Assembly (NCBI RefSeq): GCF_033807715.1
Contig: NC_084607.1
Coordinates: 16,726,941-16,790,940, forward strand
Direction of reading: 5' to 3'
From: Cololabis saira
Lineage: Eukaryota > Chordata > Actinopteri > Beloniformes > Belonidae
Length of the DNA: 64,000 nucleotides
Part shown: positions 12,001 to 22,399 of the stretch, piece by piece
How positions within the stretch are numbered: position 1 is the stretch's first letter
Layout of the letters: each line of letters opens with the position of its first letter
Notes under the pieces: model-generated
Told to the model about the DNA's origin: nothing
What the model saw: only the letters and a program-made list of their open reading frames with translations
Database searches by the model: none
Program-made: the position numbers and the translations under genes

Positions 12001-15000
12001 TTTGGCAACGTGTGTGCCAACACAGACGCCGAGAAAATCTTCTCCATCTGTATTATGCTCATCGGTGGTGAGTTGCAAAGCGGTGACAGACGTGGTCCAG
12101 ATGGAGCAAAGGTTCTGAGATGGTGATGATGTTTCTCCGTCTGCTACCGGCAGCTCTCATGCATGCGGTGGTCTTTGGCAACGTGACAGCCATCATCCAG
12201 CGGATGTATTCGCGGCGTTCACTCTACCACACCCGCATGAAGGACCTGAAGGACTTCATCCGCGTGCATCGGCTTTCTCAGCAGCTGAAGCAGAGGATGC
12301 TGGAGTACTTTCAGGCCACCTGGTCAGTCAACAATGGCCTTAATGCCAATGAGGTGGGTGAAAAAACTCAAATAAAAAGAACTCTTTTGCGTTTCTGGCT
12401 TGCATGATCCAAACAGGCCTGAACTGAACCTCACACAAGAAACCTTATTAATGTTAATGTTGGTCACGTTTGAACGGGTTGGTGTTATGTGCTGCGGCAG
12501 AAAGATTACATTCTGCATGGGTGTTTCAGAAATACAATCCTTTAAATGTGGGACATCTCAAATTCTCTTGAGCCCTATTCCATTTCCTTAAGTAGATGCC
12601 ACTTTGTTGCAAATAGAATTTCAATGACAATGCCAGAGCCTGTCTTGGAAAAGGTTCCTGATAATTACAAGGGAGAGCTGAAATAGAGAGAATATCCATT
12701 ATCACCCCCGCAATCACCTCTATAGATAATTAATTCACTGCTGAAGAGACATGGCAGTGGTTTCTGTGAACATCCTATTTTAACACATTCTGCTTTTGCC
12801 AAGCAGTTTGGCGCGGGGTGTCAGTGCATCGACCTCCAAAACTGCAAAATGGGCTCAGAAATTGCAGAAAGTATTGCAGAAAGGTTCTGAATACATTTAT
12901 TTGATACGTATTTTCCAGGGAGGCCCCTTCAGTTCCGGCTTCAATGGGAGGGAAAGTTTCAATAACACACGAAAATCTGTTGTTTTTTGCAGATTTAGTA
13001 GATCAAAGTCATCTGATGGCGCTTTCTTTGAGCTTTTTTTCTGCTCTTGTTGGACCTGCACCTCATCCCTACTGGAATATCTGGTGCTGAATGCATAAAG
13101 CTCCCCCTGTTGGCTGTAAAAAACAACTACAACGCTGACAGCGTGCTGGTTAAAACATATCATTACAAGATGCCTTGTGCCATGGGTTGTGCCAATTAAA
13201 TGTTTTCTACGGTCTAATTGGGCCCCTCTCCTCTCCCAGCTGCTGCATGACTTCCCAGATGAACTGCGAGCGGACATCGCCATGCATCTAAACAAAGACA
13301 TCCTGCAGCTGCCTGTGTTTGAGAGAGCCAGCAGAGGATGCCTGCGTTCCCTATCCCTGCACATCAAGACTTCTTTCTGTGCACCGGGGGAATACCTCAT
13401 CCGCCAGGGAGATGCCCTTCAGGCTAATTATTTTGTCTGTTCTGGTTCGCTGGAAGTTTTGAAAGATGGTATGGTCCTTGCCATCCTGGGTGAGTGTGCT
13501 CCAAGATTGAAACCTTTACACCCATTTCCTCAGTCTTGTATCTTCTTTAAGCATGGTATTGAAATAGTTATGTTTGTCTGATAACCCCTGCAGGCAAAGG
13601 CGACCTTATAGGAGCTGACCTACCAGATCATGATCAAGTGATCAAGACAAATGCTGATGTGAAGGCGCTGACCTACTGTGACTTACAATACATCAGTGTC
13701 AAGGCTTTGAGGGAAGTCCTTGGGCTGTACCCAGAGTACGGCAGTCGATTCGGCTCTGACATCCACTACAACCTCACCTACAACTTGAGAGAGGGCAGTG
13801 AGGCTAATGTAAGACATCCATTTGAGACTTTGGCATACAAATGCAATAGTTTCTGCTCATTAACGAATACATAACTTTACTAAATCAGAGTCCATAACAG
13901 CAATTAAAGGATGTGAGTGTGAAGCCGTCTTCATTTGACTTCCATACAGGGAGTGAGACAGTTTCCATGGACACCAAGGCCGTCTCAGGTATGTGTGTGC
14001 GCCTCACTCGGATCATTACCTCAGACTTGATGTCTTCAGTCCCACTAGCAATCAGTTGAATTGAATGATCGGTATTGGACCGTAGATGAAAAATGTAACG
14101 AGTCGAGGTTAACGGGGAGAAAAAGGTCAGAGTTTAGAGTCATAGCTGAGATAAGATATTCCTTTGTAAGAAGTCGATGGGCATGAGGGAAAGGAATCAA
14201 AAGCTCAGTAAGATGAAGCTTTCCACAAAAGATTGTGGAAAAAAAAGTCTTTTTAGCACTGCTAACATCAATTTAATACAGCCAGACTTTTGTACTTGCA
14301 GAGATAAAGAAGTCTTTGTTGGATTTGCTAGCTCAAGGTTTTGGGCACTTTTTGTCGTGTATAAAGCTGGTCAAAAAGAAGAAAGGAAGGATATTTTAAG
14401 GCCCCATTTGAAATATTTTACATGTATTTTTTTTTTACAGTTTCAGTCATTTGTCAGTACATCAGAGCAGCCTTTCAACCCAAGACTACAGTCTGCCCTC
14501 AAAGAGGTCTGGCTTTATTTTACACCTGGAACTATCGGCAAAATGCCTTTTTACAAACATCATAACTAAAACTTGCTTCAAAATAATAATAAGAAAAAGA
14601 TAATTATTTGTTTTGGGGGGCTTTTTAGAGCAGTACCACTGATCGCTGAGCCCCGATGTCAATAGACTCCTATTGGAGGAAAGAATTACTTGCATTAGAG
14701 GAGATAGATATTATGCCTCCAAGATATTCATTTTTTCCACTAAAGTTTCAGCTTCCCACCTGCATGTGTGCATTGGAAGTGTTGCTGTCCGTTGGCTTTG
14801 AATAGGGTGCTGCCAGACTGAATGGTGGGCTCCCTGCATCCCGTCATGTTTCCTTCTGTCAAAAGTTGAGGAAAGTTTCACTTTTGACACGTTGGGGAAA
14901 ACATTAGCCAGTGGCAACACATCTAGGGCTAGCCAATGAACTCTTTCATGGATGCTGGACTCTGTCACTGCTTCCTTCTGACTCGCCGCCCTCCTGCTTG

Positions 15001-18000
15001 TGCGGCTGCTTCTGGCGATCTCTGTTTGACAGGATTCACACTGCTCATATGCATAAGTGCTCAAAAGGTGGACCTGGTGCTCGGATCGTCATGACAACCT
15101 GTCAAAGTATCAGAACTGTGGCCGAGGCAGTTTGATTGGCTCGCACCACAACTACTCCCAGCAATTTGTTGACAGCAAATGATGTCCCCCCATTCAGAGT
15201 GAATGAGGTGCTTGACCTTTGACTTCTGAAACCCAAACATGGGAATGCTGCTTTTATGACAGACCTGACACTGATTCAGCATGTTGAAAAAAAGTCAACA
15301 AGGTCCGACAATGTCAAAAAAAAAGAAAAGACAGAATGAGACAGAGGGCTGAGGGGGTCAGGTGGTGATTTGAAGCATGAGGGCCTTTATCATTTAAAAC
15401 CAGAGTGCATAATCTCCACGTCTATGTCTAATTTTATATAGTCAAAGGCTCAATGTATTCAAATGTGGCGTTAAAATAAGTTTTATATGGCCACTCCCAG
15501 GCTCTGAGGTTCTGCACAAGGTATAAAAAGCTTGAATTCATTTTTTAAAGAAATTGCTTTCCCAAACTTAAACTTGCAGATTTGATTGCATGCTTATGAA
15601 AAGAAATGGTGAGAATCAGAAAATTCACTTTCTATTTTTTAAGACTGCACCTCTTAATTTGTATATTTTATTAAACTTAATTGCAAATCACAACACACAA
15701 TAACTCCTGCTCTTCCATTAATTCAGCACTCTTTTCACCTGCATTTGTTTTTAATTTGAGCAAATGGGCTTTTTTACTAGACAGCGTGCTTTCTTGCAGA
15801 ACAATCCCGCTTTATACTTCATCCAGAAACACCACTATGATATCATGTGTTTATTACTTCACAAATACAAACACATGTACCCTTGGAGCCACTAACATTA
15901 CCTTTAACTGTCTTTCCCCAGAGTCACATTTCTATGGATCATAAACTACCGTACATCATTGAGGCGAATGATGCAGTGCAAGAGGACAACATGAAATACT
16001 CCCAGCAGGGGCGAGTTCCTCTGCTGCAAGGCTTTGGCAGCCCCGTCCATCAGCCCTGCCTCCACACCTCAGGGGAGGAGCTCCAGCGCATCAAAGCACT
16101 CAACCTCTGTCGATCACCTGCTCAGGGAAGCAGAGGTCGCAGCCCTTCTCCTCAGCCTTTTGTCGGTGAAGAGCCCTCTCCCGCTCATGTGCTCGGCCTC
16201 AACGATCACTCAGGCTTTAATCGCCGGCCTGCCAATTTACTCCTCCCCTCCTTGCCTTGTGTCAGTCCCCTAAACCTGAGCCCCAGGTAACCTTTTCACC
16301 TTGCTTTTTGCATAATGTGTGTTTGAACCTTTTTCAGAATGACGTAGCATCCATTTGTCTCACCGTCAGAGTCGTGGATGGAATAGAGGACAACGGTCGC
16401 ACGTTTCAGTTCAATGTAGAGCAACATGAAACAAAGACTCTTATGCCAGGTAAACAAGCATGCCAGATGAAAATGATTTGATAAATTGAAAAAAAAGTTA
16501 TAATATAAGAAAATGTCAAATTTAAACACTTGTTATTGTTTTGGGCTCTGGTTTTACCTTCAAATCTCCTGATTTCAGATTAGATGTCATATGATGCATT
16601 GTATTGTTAGGATTTAATGAAATTATTGAAGCTCAAAACTGTCTAAGCTCTCTCTTCAAAGTAATCTCATTCTGATTAAGAGCAAAAGGTTTAGATTAGA
16701 TTAGAAGTGAAATACAATACACATATTGTTGGAGAGGAAACGGGGGAAAAAGGCGACACCTTAAGGTGACTTTCCTTGAAGCTGGCTCTTCCAATTAAAT
16801 TAATTAGCAATACACATACAATTTGTTGAGATAAAAACAATGGGCAGACACAGATGTTTAGCATCGGGGGGTCTGATCTGCGGTCTGGTTTGACACCTCA
16901 GATGGGAGACAGACAGTAAAGGAAATGTAGAGCTGGAAGTGACAAAGTTCGGGGGTTCTTTCCCGTAACTGATTCCCTCCACCAATGAAATTCACTTGCA
17001 AAGAACATCCTCCTTTTCAGTATAAATTCAACTGGACTCATGAAAACGTGGTGCATTTCTCTCCGACTCACGCGGTCTGACAGAAGTGTACCCCGGCCGG
17101 AGACAAATGTACCTCCGGCCGGAAAAACCTTGTGCTTGACAAGATTAAAAGTTGTTAACCTGTGATTTTATTCCACTAGTCTTTCTTGATTCACCAGACA
17201 AACGAACACGTATATCTTTCAGTATGAAAAAGGTGCACCATGCTCCGCTCTATTTATCTTTTTTATCCTCCTTCAGACCCGCTGCAGGTAAGCGCAAACC
17301 TGCTTCTGGAGACAGAGGAAGTTAATGAGAACATCAGCAAACTAAACAAAGAGGTATGGTCCAACACAAACCATGAAACGATAATATCATTAAATAACAT
17401 TTAATTCCACATTTCAGCATACCAGTAGTTGTTGCCAGGCCTACCACAATTTCATTTACAGTTACTTTTTCTTTTCCGGTATCTTTGTAATTATCAAAGA
17501 GTTATATCTTTTTTTATTTCGAATCAGGTTTTGGACTGTGTTATTTTATTTATTTACTTTTGTGTGAAGTAGTTTTTACTTTTTTTCTATAAATGACTTA
17601 ATAAAAGGAGAAGGATATACTTTTGCCAAGTAAGTGTTGATAATGACAACATTTTCACAATGTGACTGATCAAATCAATGACCCGCTGTTATAATTTTTC
17701 AGGAAGAACACTTTACTCTCTTACATGAAAGAATAATGACAACGTAGTTAAGGGGAAGAAAAGAAAGAAGCTCCTTGTACTGTCAAGGAAGGCTCTCTTC
17801 ATATTTTGTTCGTATCCGTGATGTGGCCTGGAGGACTCAAGCCGTTTCCAGTTAGAAATCACTTCACTGTGTTCAGACAGGCGCCACACAGCTTACGCTC
17901 CTACCTTCTGGTGATGCTGCGCAACAAAGCTTATCTGTTCCTAACGAGTTCAAGGGAAAGTGCCTGATGCACTATTTAAAACTGGCATTTCAAAAGTTCA

Positions 18001-19303
18001 AATTTAAATGGTTATGTTATAAAAATGTTGCTAATTACACTCCGAAGAGCCTATTTTCAAACAGCCAGGACCACTCATACCGTCTCTCTAAACCTGCTCT
18101 TTGTTTCCAGACCTCGTGATTTGCAAATAAAGCCTAGTCTGAAAGAGAAAAAAAAGCCCTTACCGGGCAAGAATAGACATTGTGTCTTCCTAGCAAGAAT
18201 ACTGCAGGCTTTACTGTCATGGCATACGCAGGAACAGCATGCTGTAGGCAAGATGACGAGCGCTGAGAAAGGATTAACCTGCATGTTTATATAAACAGAT
18301 TTTCCAAACAAAGCTTTGCATGTAGAATTAGAGCCATGTTAAGGTACAAAGGGGTTATTTTTGGGAGGTAAACATCTCTTTTTTTCCATCTTAGGTGAAC
18401 AACTTGAACGACGAAGTGTCTAACTTGGCTAATGAGCTCCATGACTTAATGCATTTCCTTCGGTCTCATTTGACCACGCTCCACCATGCTGCACCTCCTG
18501 TGGCAGCTTCCAACAACTGGCCCCCTCATGCCCCTTTAAATACGTCCAGTGAACTGCACCTCCACCACGAAACTGCAAGCTACCCTGCTAGAAATGCATG
18601 GGCCTGCAGTGGAATCCCATCCCACTCCAGGAGTCCAACCTTACAGCACGCATCAACTTCCATGTCAACCTGTTTACATCTGTGCTGCTCTGATAGAGAA
18701 ATAACCACAAATTGCAGGCTCCAGAGCCAATATGGCCCCTTTCAACCACCAAGAGAATCTCCAGGCTCCCCTTACATGACCCACCCTCATGCCCTGGGAG
18801 GTCAACCTCTCCTGGGCATCGGTTCAGCCTTCAGTGGCTTCCCTGTGGTTTGCCAAGCCTCACAGGTTGCCTACAATGCACCGATTCCCACAAAAAACAT
18901 CTCTCACCAATTATGTTCCACTTTAAATTGTGGTCACTGTCATCCTCCATTCAGTGTTCCAACCAACTCTGATGTCACACAAACTGTGCTAAACTCCCAA
19001 ATACCAATTCACTCCGCTATTCCTTCAACTGGTAAACTACAATTTCACTCAGCTCTCAACTCCCAGACTCCTGCGGGAATCCTCAGCTCAGTGTCCACGG
19101 GACAGAAGCAGGGACAGCAGAGTTCCACCAATGTCCCCAGACAAAATGACCCGGTAGGATCCAGCTCAGTTTTCCATCCACAGGACCATTCCCCACTGGA
19201 ACAAGTCTCAAACCAAAGCTGCAGAGGTTCACTCTACCAAGAGAGGATAGACAATACCGAATACCATGGTATGAGTGACAGCATTCTAGATACACAAGAA
19301 TGA
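3064..19303 (+). CDS. kcnh4: Voltage-gated K+ channel, ELK subfamily (Kv12.3-like)
   Basis: Neuronal plasma-membrane potassium channel of the EAG/ERG/ELK group. Sixteen coding exons: 3064-3139, 7904-8137, 8393-8524, 8672-8805, 9020-9272, 9822-9979, 11325-11532, 11873-12067, 12154-12353, 13240-13489, 13594-13808, 13950-13988, 15922-16286, 16370-16449, 17277-17353, 18395-19303. Phases sum to 3525 nt, 1174 aa; mammalian ELKs are about 1000-1100. Residues 1-135 form the PAS domain, starting [15 protein letters not shown]1 begins near 205. The S4 sensor has K/R every third position (337-353). The filter SVGFGN lies at 439-444, and the C-linker and cyclic-nucleotide-binding homology domain span about 480-660. 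The ELK motif RVVDGIED crosses the exon 13/14 junction (about 820). A short heptad-rich stretch spans 853-892, followed by a long Pro/Ser/His-rich tail in the last exon. KCNH4 is chosen over KCNH3/KCNH8 from synteny with rab5c, kat2a and dhx58. A lineage-specific a/b copy cannot be told. Confidence 0.95.
3140..7903 (+). other. kcnh4 intron 1
   Basis: A 4.8-kb intron separating the first 25 codons from the PAS core. I see no repeat with clear ends, no RNA gene and no coding exon here. Other kcnh4 introns over 300 bases that look empty: 8806-9019 (short), 9273-9821, 12354-13239, 13989-15921, 16450-17276 and 17354-18394. Confidence 0.5.
10165..10918. mobile_element. Non-autonomous hAT element with perfect 8-bp TSD
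   Basis: Terminal repeats read CAGAGCCGGATTAA on the left and, in reverse complement, CAGAGCCAGATTAA on the right (13 of 14). The element is flanked by identical 8-base duplications CGCGTGAA at 10157-10164 and 10919-10926, the hAT hallmark. Subterminal GGGCCC and CTAGGCA motifs occur on both sides. It holds AT-rich microsatellite and A-tract sequence but no transposase. It lies in kcnh4 intron 6. Part of its interior (about 10740-10803) recurs inverted at 20257-20331. Confidence 0.9.
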
Positions 19304-19589
19304 CCGCATTGATCACATATAAGTACTTGGTTATGTTACTGTATGTGAAGAACAAGTTTGTTTTACCAATATGAAATTGTGGTGTAAAGCTTTCACATTA
19401 TGCCTAAATGCAAACTCAGCTTTAAAAACGTACCTTTTCCAAGAAACAATTTTTTGAAAGAAACAGATTTTATGTAGAAGTGTAATTTGCAAGTACTGGA
19501 TGAGATTTCTTTTGCAGAGCTGCGATATTTAGACGTAAGACAACCATAGCTATCTGTAGAATACAAAGTATTTTATTATTTGAATATCA

Positions 19590-19595
19590 ATTAAA
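19590..19595 (+). promoter_or_regulatory. Candidate kcnh4 polyadenylation signal
   Basis: ATTAAA lies about 290 bases after the stop codon. A canonical AATAAA at 20086-20091 belongs to a retroposon tail and could serve as a distal alternative. Neither is confirmed. Confidence 0.35.
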
Positions 19596-19839
19596 AAATG
19601 TTTGAATACACACAAAGAAACTGGCTTCAGGATGAATTATTTTGAATTTTGAATAACTCCTGCATGCATGAGTCATTCCGGTCCCCAAACATTAGTGGAA
19701 AATCCCCAAACTTTTGATGGAAGCCATGCTCCCTCTGTAAAGCACCTTAAAGCCAGCGGTGACATGTGAGACAAGATAAAGGCGATGAGGTTCTCCATCT
19801 GTTCAGGCAATCAAATTGTGGCTACACAGCTAGTGGTTT

Positions 19840-20108
19840 ACTACTTTACTGTATTGTACATATCTTTCATAATGTATATATCCTTTCATAGTTTGTCACA
19901 GTTTACAAAACTGCTGCTCACTTTGCGCACACTGTACCTCATTATTTTATACGACTGTACATTCCTCACTTTCTGCTTCTTTGCACTTCTGGTTAGATAG
20001 TAACTGCATTTCGTTGTCTCAGTACCTGTACTCTGTACGTAAAGTACGTAAAGTACGTGTACTCTGTACTTTATTGTGCAATGACAATAAAGTTGAATCT
20101 AATCGAAT
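19840..20108 (+). mobile_element. LINE-type 3' tail (teleost L2-like)
   Basis: The segment ends with GACAATAAAGTTGAATCTAA, followed by a short degenerate tail and (AT)n. From memory of fish genomes this is the 3' end of an abundant L2-like retroposon. It carries its own AATAAA (20086-20091). The sequence GTACGTAAAGTACGTAAAGT around 20035-20060 is locally duplicated. The 5' part and any reverse transcriptase are missing. Confidence 0.55.
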
Positions 20109-20256
20109 CTATATATATATATATATATATATTCGTCCACTTTAATAACGGTTTTTTTTAACCTTGATGGAAAAGAGGATAATGTGCAATTTGGGTCATT
20201 TAGTTTTTTTTTTATATTTACCGGTAATTGTTTGTTTGTTTGTTTGTTTTTTTACC

Positions 20257-20331
20257 TTGTCTGCACACATATTAATGGTTAATACCATGCTGGTAAGAAC
20301 CTAAAGCTTATATATGTGCATTTTTGATATA
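20257..20331 (-). repeat. Fragment homologous to the interior of the kcnh4 intron-6 hAT element
   Basis: In reverse complement this matches about 10740-10803 with few differences, including GCACACATATTAATGGTT and the neighbouring AT-rich stretch. No terminal repeats are found here, so it is a truncated relative. It is flanked by (TTTG)n to the left and AT-rich simple repeats to the right. Confidence 0.65.
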
Positions 20332-20412
20332 AAAAAATAAAATAAAATAAACATAAAACATAAAATAAAAATAAATATATATATATATATATATATATAC
20401 AGTATATATATA

Positions 20413-20872
20413 TAAGGGGTGGGACGAAAAGGGTAACTCACGATTCAATACTGTGGCGATATGTGGCCCACGATAACGATAACGATAATATCACGATACA
20501 ACACCATATCTACAATATTCAATATATTGTAAGAATTTCATCAAACATATATCACGATATATGTGACTGAAAAAGAAAAAATACCCATAAAAAGGAAAAC
20601 GTCTGTAGTTATGCAATTTATTCAATGCCAAAACTTCATAGAATGTACAAAGAAAGTACATTTGTATAGAGCCTCACTGCCTGCTAGGCTTGTAAATGTA
20701 AACACTGTACAGCTTGACACATTGAAGAGCATGAACAATAGTGCGGTGACCACCGCGTAAATCCATTATGTGTGTAGTAATAAAATATTGATATTTGCCG
20801 TTTATCGATTATTTATTGCAACAGAGAGTGCAACAATATATTGCAATATCAATTTTTTTCCCCACCACTAAC
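20413..20872. mobile_element. MITE with GGGGTGGG-type ends
   Basis: The left end AGGGGTGGGACGAAAAG and the right end, reverse-complemented, AGTGGTGGGGAAAAA are similar inverted ends. The interior is rich in ACGATA/ATCGATA motifs of a kind common in teleost hAT-like MITEs. There is no coding capacity. The target duplication cannot be read because the left flank is a TA microsatellite. Family assignment is an inference. Confidence 0.5.
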
Positions 20873-20879
20873 ATGGGTG

Positions 20880-20880
<1 letters not shown>

Positions 20881-20947
<67 letters not shown>

Positions 20948-20964
20948 TATATAATATATATATA

Positions 20965-21048
<84 letters not shown>
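20881..21048. repeat. (TA)n microsatellite, about 170 bp
   Basis: An almost uninterrupted TA run with a few irregular units. Tyr/Ile-repeat open frames on both strands here are artefacts of the repeat. Confidence 0.97.
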
Positions 21049-21052
<4 letters not shown>

Positions 21053-21155
21053 CACATACATACCCAAATTTCTTTCTTTTTTTACGTTTAATTGTTGACT
21101 ATATCCAAATATTTCAAATTGATTCATTCTGCATTAATTAGACTCTCCAGAAAAA

Positions 21156-21287
21156 CGCGGGCAAAAATCCTTTATTCCGCGGGCAGAAATCCTTTATTCC
21201 GCGGGCAAAAATCCTTTATTCCGCGGGCAAAAATCCTTTATTCCGCGGGCTAAAATCCTTGATTTTGCGGGCTAAAATCATTGATTA
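21156..21287. repeat. Six 22-bp tandem repeats in the transposon's left subterminal region
   Basis: Units start with CGCGGGCAAAAATCC and repeat exactly every 22 bases at 21156, 21178, 21200, 21222, 21244 and 21266. The first four are nearly identical and the last two diverge. Subterminal repeats of this kind often serve as transposase-binding sites, but that role is only inferred here. Confidence 0.9.
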
Positions 21288-21354
21288 TGCGACTAAATGT
21301 GCGGGTTTTTTATGTGCTTTTATGCGGTGAAATTGCGGAATATGCTGGAAGTTG

Positions 21355-21418
21355 CGGATTCGGCGCTGAGCTCTTCCCTCTTAAATTCAGCGGGTTGTCT
21401 CGTCTGATCTGAGGTCGT
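21355..21418 (-). pseudogene. 28S rRNA 5'-end fragment with internal deletion
   Basis: Read on the minus strand, this starts with the conserved 28S beginning CGACCTCAGATCAGACG, continues ACCCGCTGAATTTAAG, then jumps directly to GGGAAGAGC and GCGCCGAATCC. Intact 28S has roughly 60 more bases between these blocks. AAG appears at both sides of the missing segment as I recall it, suggesting a microhomology-mediated deletion. The match is from knowledge of the 28S sequence, not a search. It is not a functional rRNA gene. Confidence 0.85.
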
Positions 21419-21845
21419 AGAGAAAAAAAAAAGGAGAGCGCAGGTGGAGAGGAGAGGAGAGGGGCGGTGGCCGTCTCTCTCCCTCCAGCCCGCGGCTCAG
21501 TGCTCGGGTGATTGCCGGGCGCACCGGCGCGACGGGGGACGAGACAGAGCTCCGTCACCCATGGATGTATAACGCTGTCACCCCACGCGTCCGCCGCCAA
21601 GATCCCCCAGTGGACGAGCTCCGCCTCCGCCGGCACTCGCAGGCGCAGTGGTACGCGGTCAGCGCGGAGACCTGAGTCCCCCGGCAGCCGAGCCCCCCGC
21701 GCAAGCGGCACTCTCTTTACCTCTCACCCCCGCGGGTGAGAGCTGCTGTTTGGGGGGTGGCGGTGAGGGGTGCGGAGGTCCCCGGGCCGGTCCCGCACGT
21801 CGCGACCGGGCGTCCCGACCTGTCACTCACAACACTCCCCCCTTT
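21419..21845 (-). other. GC-rich segment, probable ITS2
   Basis: It directly precedes the 28S fragment on the minus strand, exactly where ITS2 would be. Its very high GC content and CCG/GGC-rich tracts contrast sharply with the AT-rich neighbourhood. No 5.8S sequence is recognisable at the far end, so the captured piece stops within ITS2 if this reading is right. ITS2 is not conserved enough to confirm by eye. Confidence 0.55.
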
Positions 21846-22138
21846 TTCCAAACTTTATGCGGCGATGATGCGGTGAAATCAAGCGAGACCCGCATAATTC
21901 GCATATTCAGCGCGGACATATGCAATATTAACCCCAGTAAAAGTGATTTTTCTGCACCAGACATTGAAATCCACGGAAGGTCTGTAAATCCGCGGACAGC
22001 CGTGAAATCCGCGAAAAATTCCGCGATCACGGAATCGCGGATTCCTGGAGGGTCTAATTAATGGTTGAGTTGAATATTCCTATATTTTCTGAAAATACAA
22101 CCAACTAAAGCCTGACAACCGCTTTGGAGCGCTCAATC

Positions 22139-22241
22139 CTGATTTATGGTTCCGCGTTAAATCGACGCAGAACCTACGGCGCTTCCGCGTACCCACGGCG
22201 TAGGCTCTGCGTTGGTGCGTTAACGCGGAACCATAAATCAG
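22139..22241. mobile_element. Palindromic MITE (TTATGGTTCCGCG family), copy 1
   Basis: The ends CTGATTTATGGTTCCGCGTT and their exact reverse complement enclose a core built on ACGGCGTAGG-type sequence. Relatives occur at 49951-50043 and 55784-55858, and a half-site at 23796-23820. This is a widespread teleost short inverted-repeat element; the superfamily is not certain. It ends within tens of bases of the rab5c promoter elements. Confidence 0.8.
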
Positions 22242-22244
22242 CCT

Positions 22245-22340
22245 TCAGCTGGAGGTTTGGTGGGAGCTGCTCCTATTGGTCAGACAGCAGCGACAAAAGT
22301 GGGCGGTTCCCGGAACAGTCGCTAACCGGAAGTGGAGGCC
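22245..22340 (+). promoter_or_regulatory. rab5c promoter
   Basis: Contains an inverted CCAAT box (ATTGG at 22275-22279) and an ETS/GABP-type site CCGGAAGTG at 22326-22334, in GC-rich sequence without a TATA box. That fits a housekeeping promoter. It sits directly upstream of a consensus splice donor and abuts the MITE ending at 22241. The start site is inferred. Confidence 0.55.
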
Positions 22341-22399
22341 GGAGCTGCAGGAGAAGAAGAAGACGCCGCTGCTGATGACACCAGCGAAGGAAAAGTAAT
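22335..22399 (+). other. rab5c: rab5c non-coding exon 1
   Basis: GC-rich purine-rich sequence ending in a perfect donor (GTAAGT from 22400). The next plausible acceptor on this strand is at 29125, just before the coding exon. The 5' boundary is approximate. The 6.7-kb intron 1 (22400-29125) holds the repeats listed separately, a short telomere-like (TTAGGG)-type motif near 26325, and no coding exon that I recognise. Confidence 0.5.

Larger units (their letters stand above)
21139..22056. mobile_element. TIR transposon carrying an rDNA fragment
   Basis: The left end reads TAGACTCTCCAG and the right end, reverse-complemented, TAGACCCTCCAG. Both continue with a few matching bases into CGCG-rich subterminal sequence. 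ATTAAT is present at 21133-21138 and 22057-22062, consistent with a 6-bp target duplication, although the AT-rich palindromic flank allows other readings. Inside, from left to right: six 22-bp tandem repeats, a short element-specific part, an antisense 28S fragment, about 430 bp of GC-rich DNA, then element-specific sequence with several CCGCG motifs. No transposase is present. I do not recognise the superfamily. Confidence 0.75.

Noticed and set aside
20795..21141. Tyr-Ile repeat proteins on both strands
   Set aside because: Pure (TA)n microsatellite.
21156..21287. CRISPR-like array
   Set aside because: The repeats are contiguous 22-mers without spacers, inside a transposon of a eukaryotic genome.
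21310..22061. Arg/Pro-rich open frames around the GC-rich block
   Set aside because: The DNA matches 28S 5' sequence and probable spacer, and the frames lack start context, splice signals or domains.
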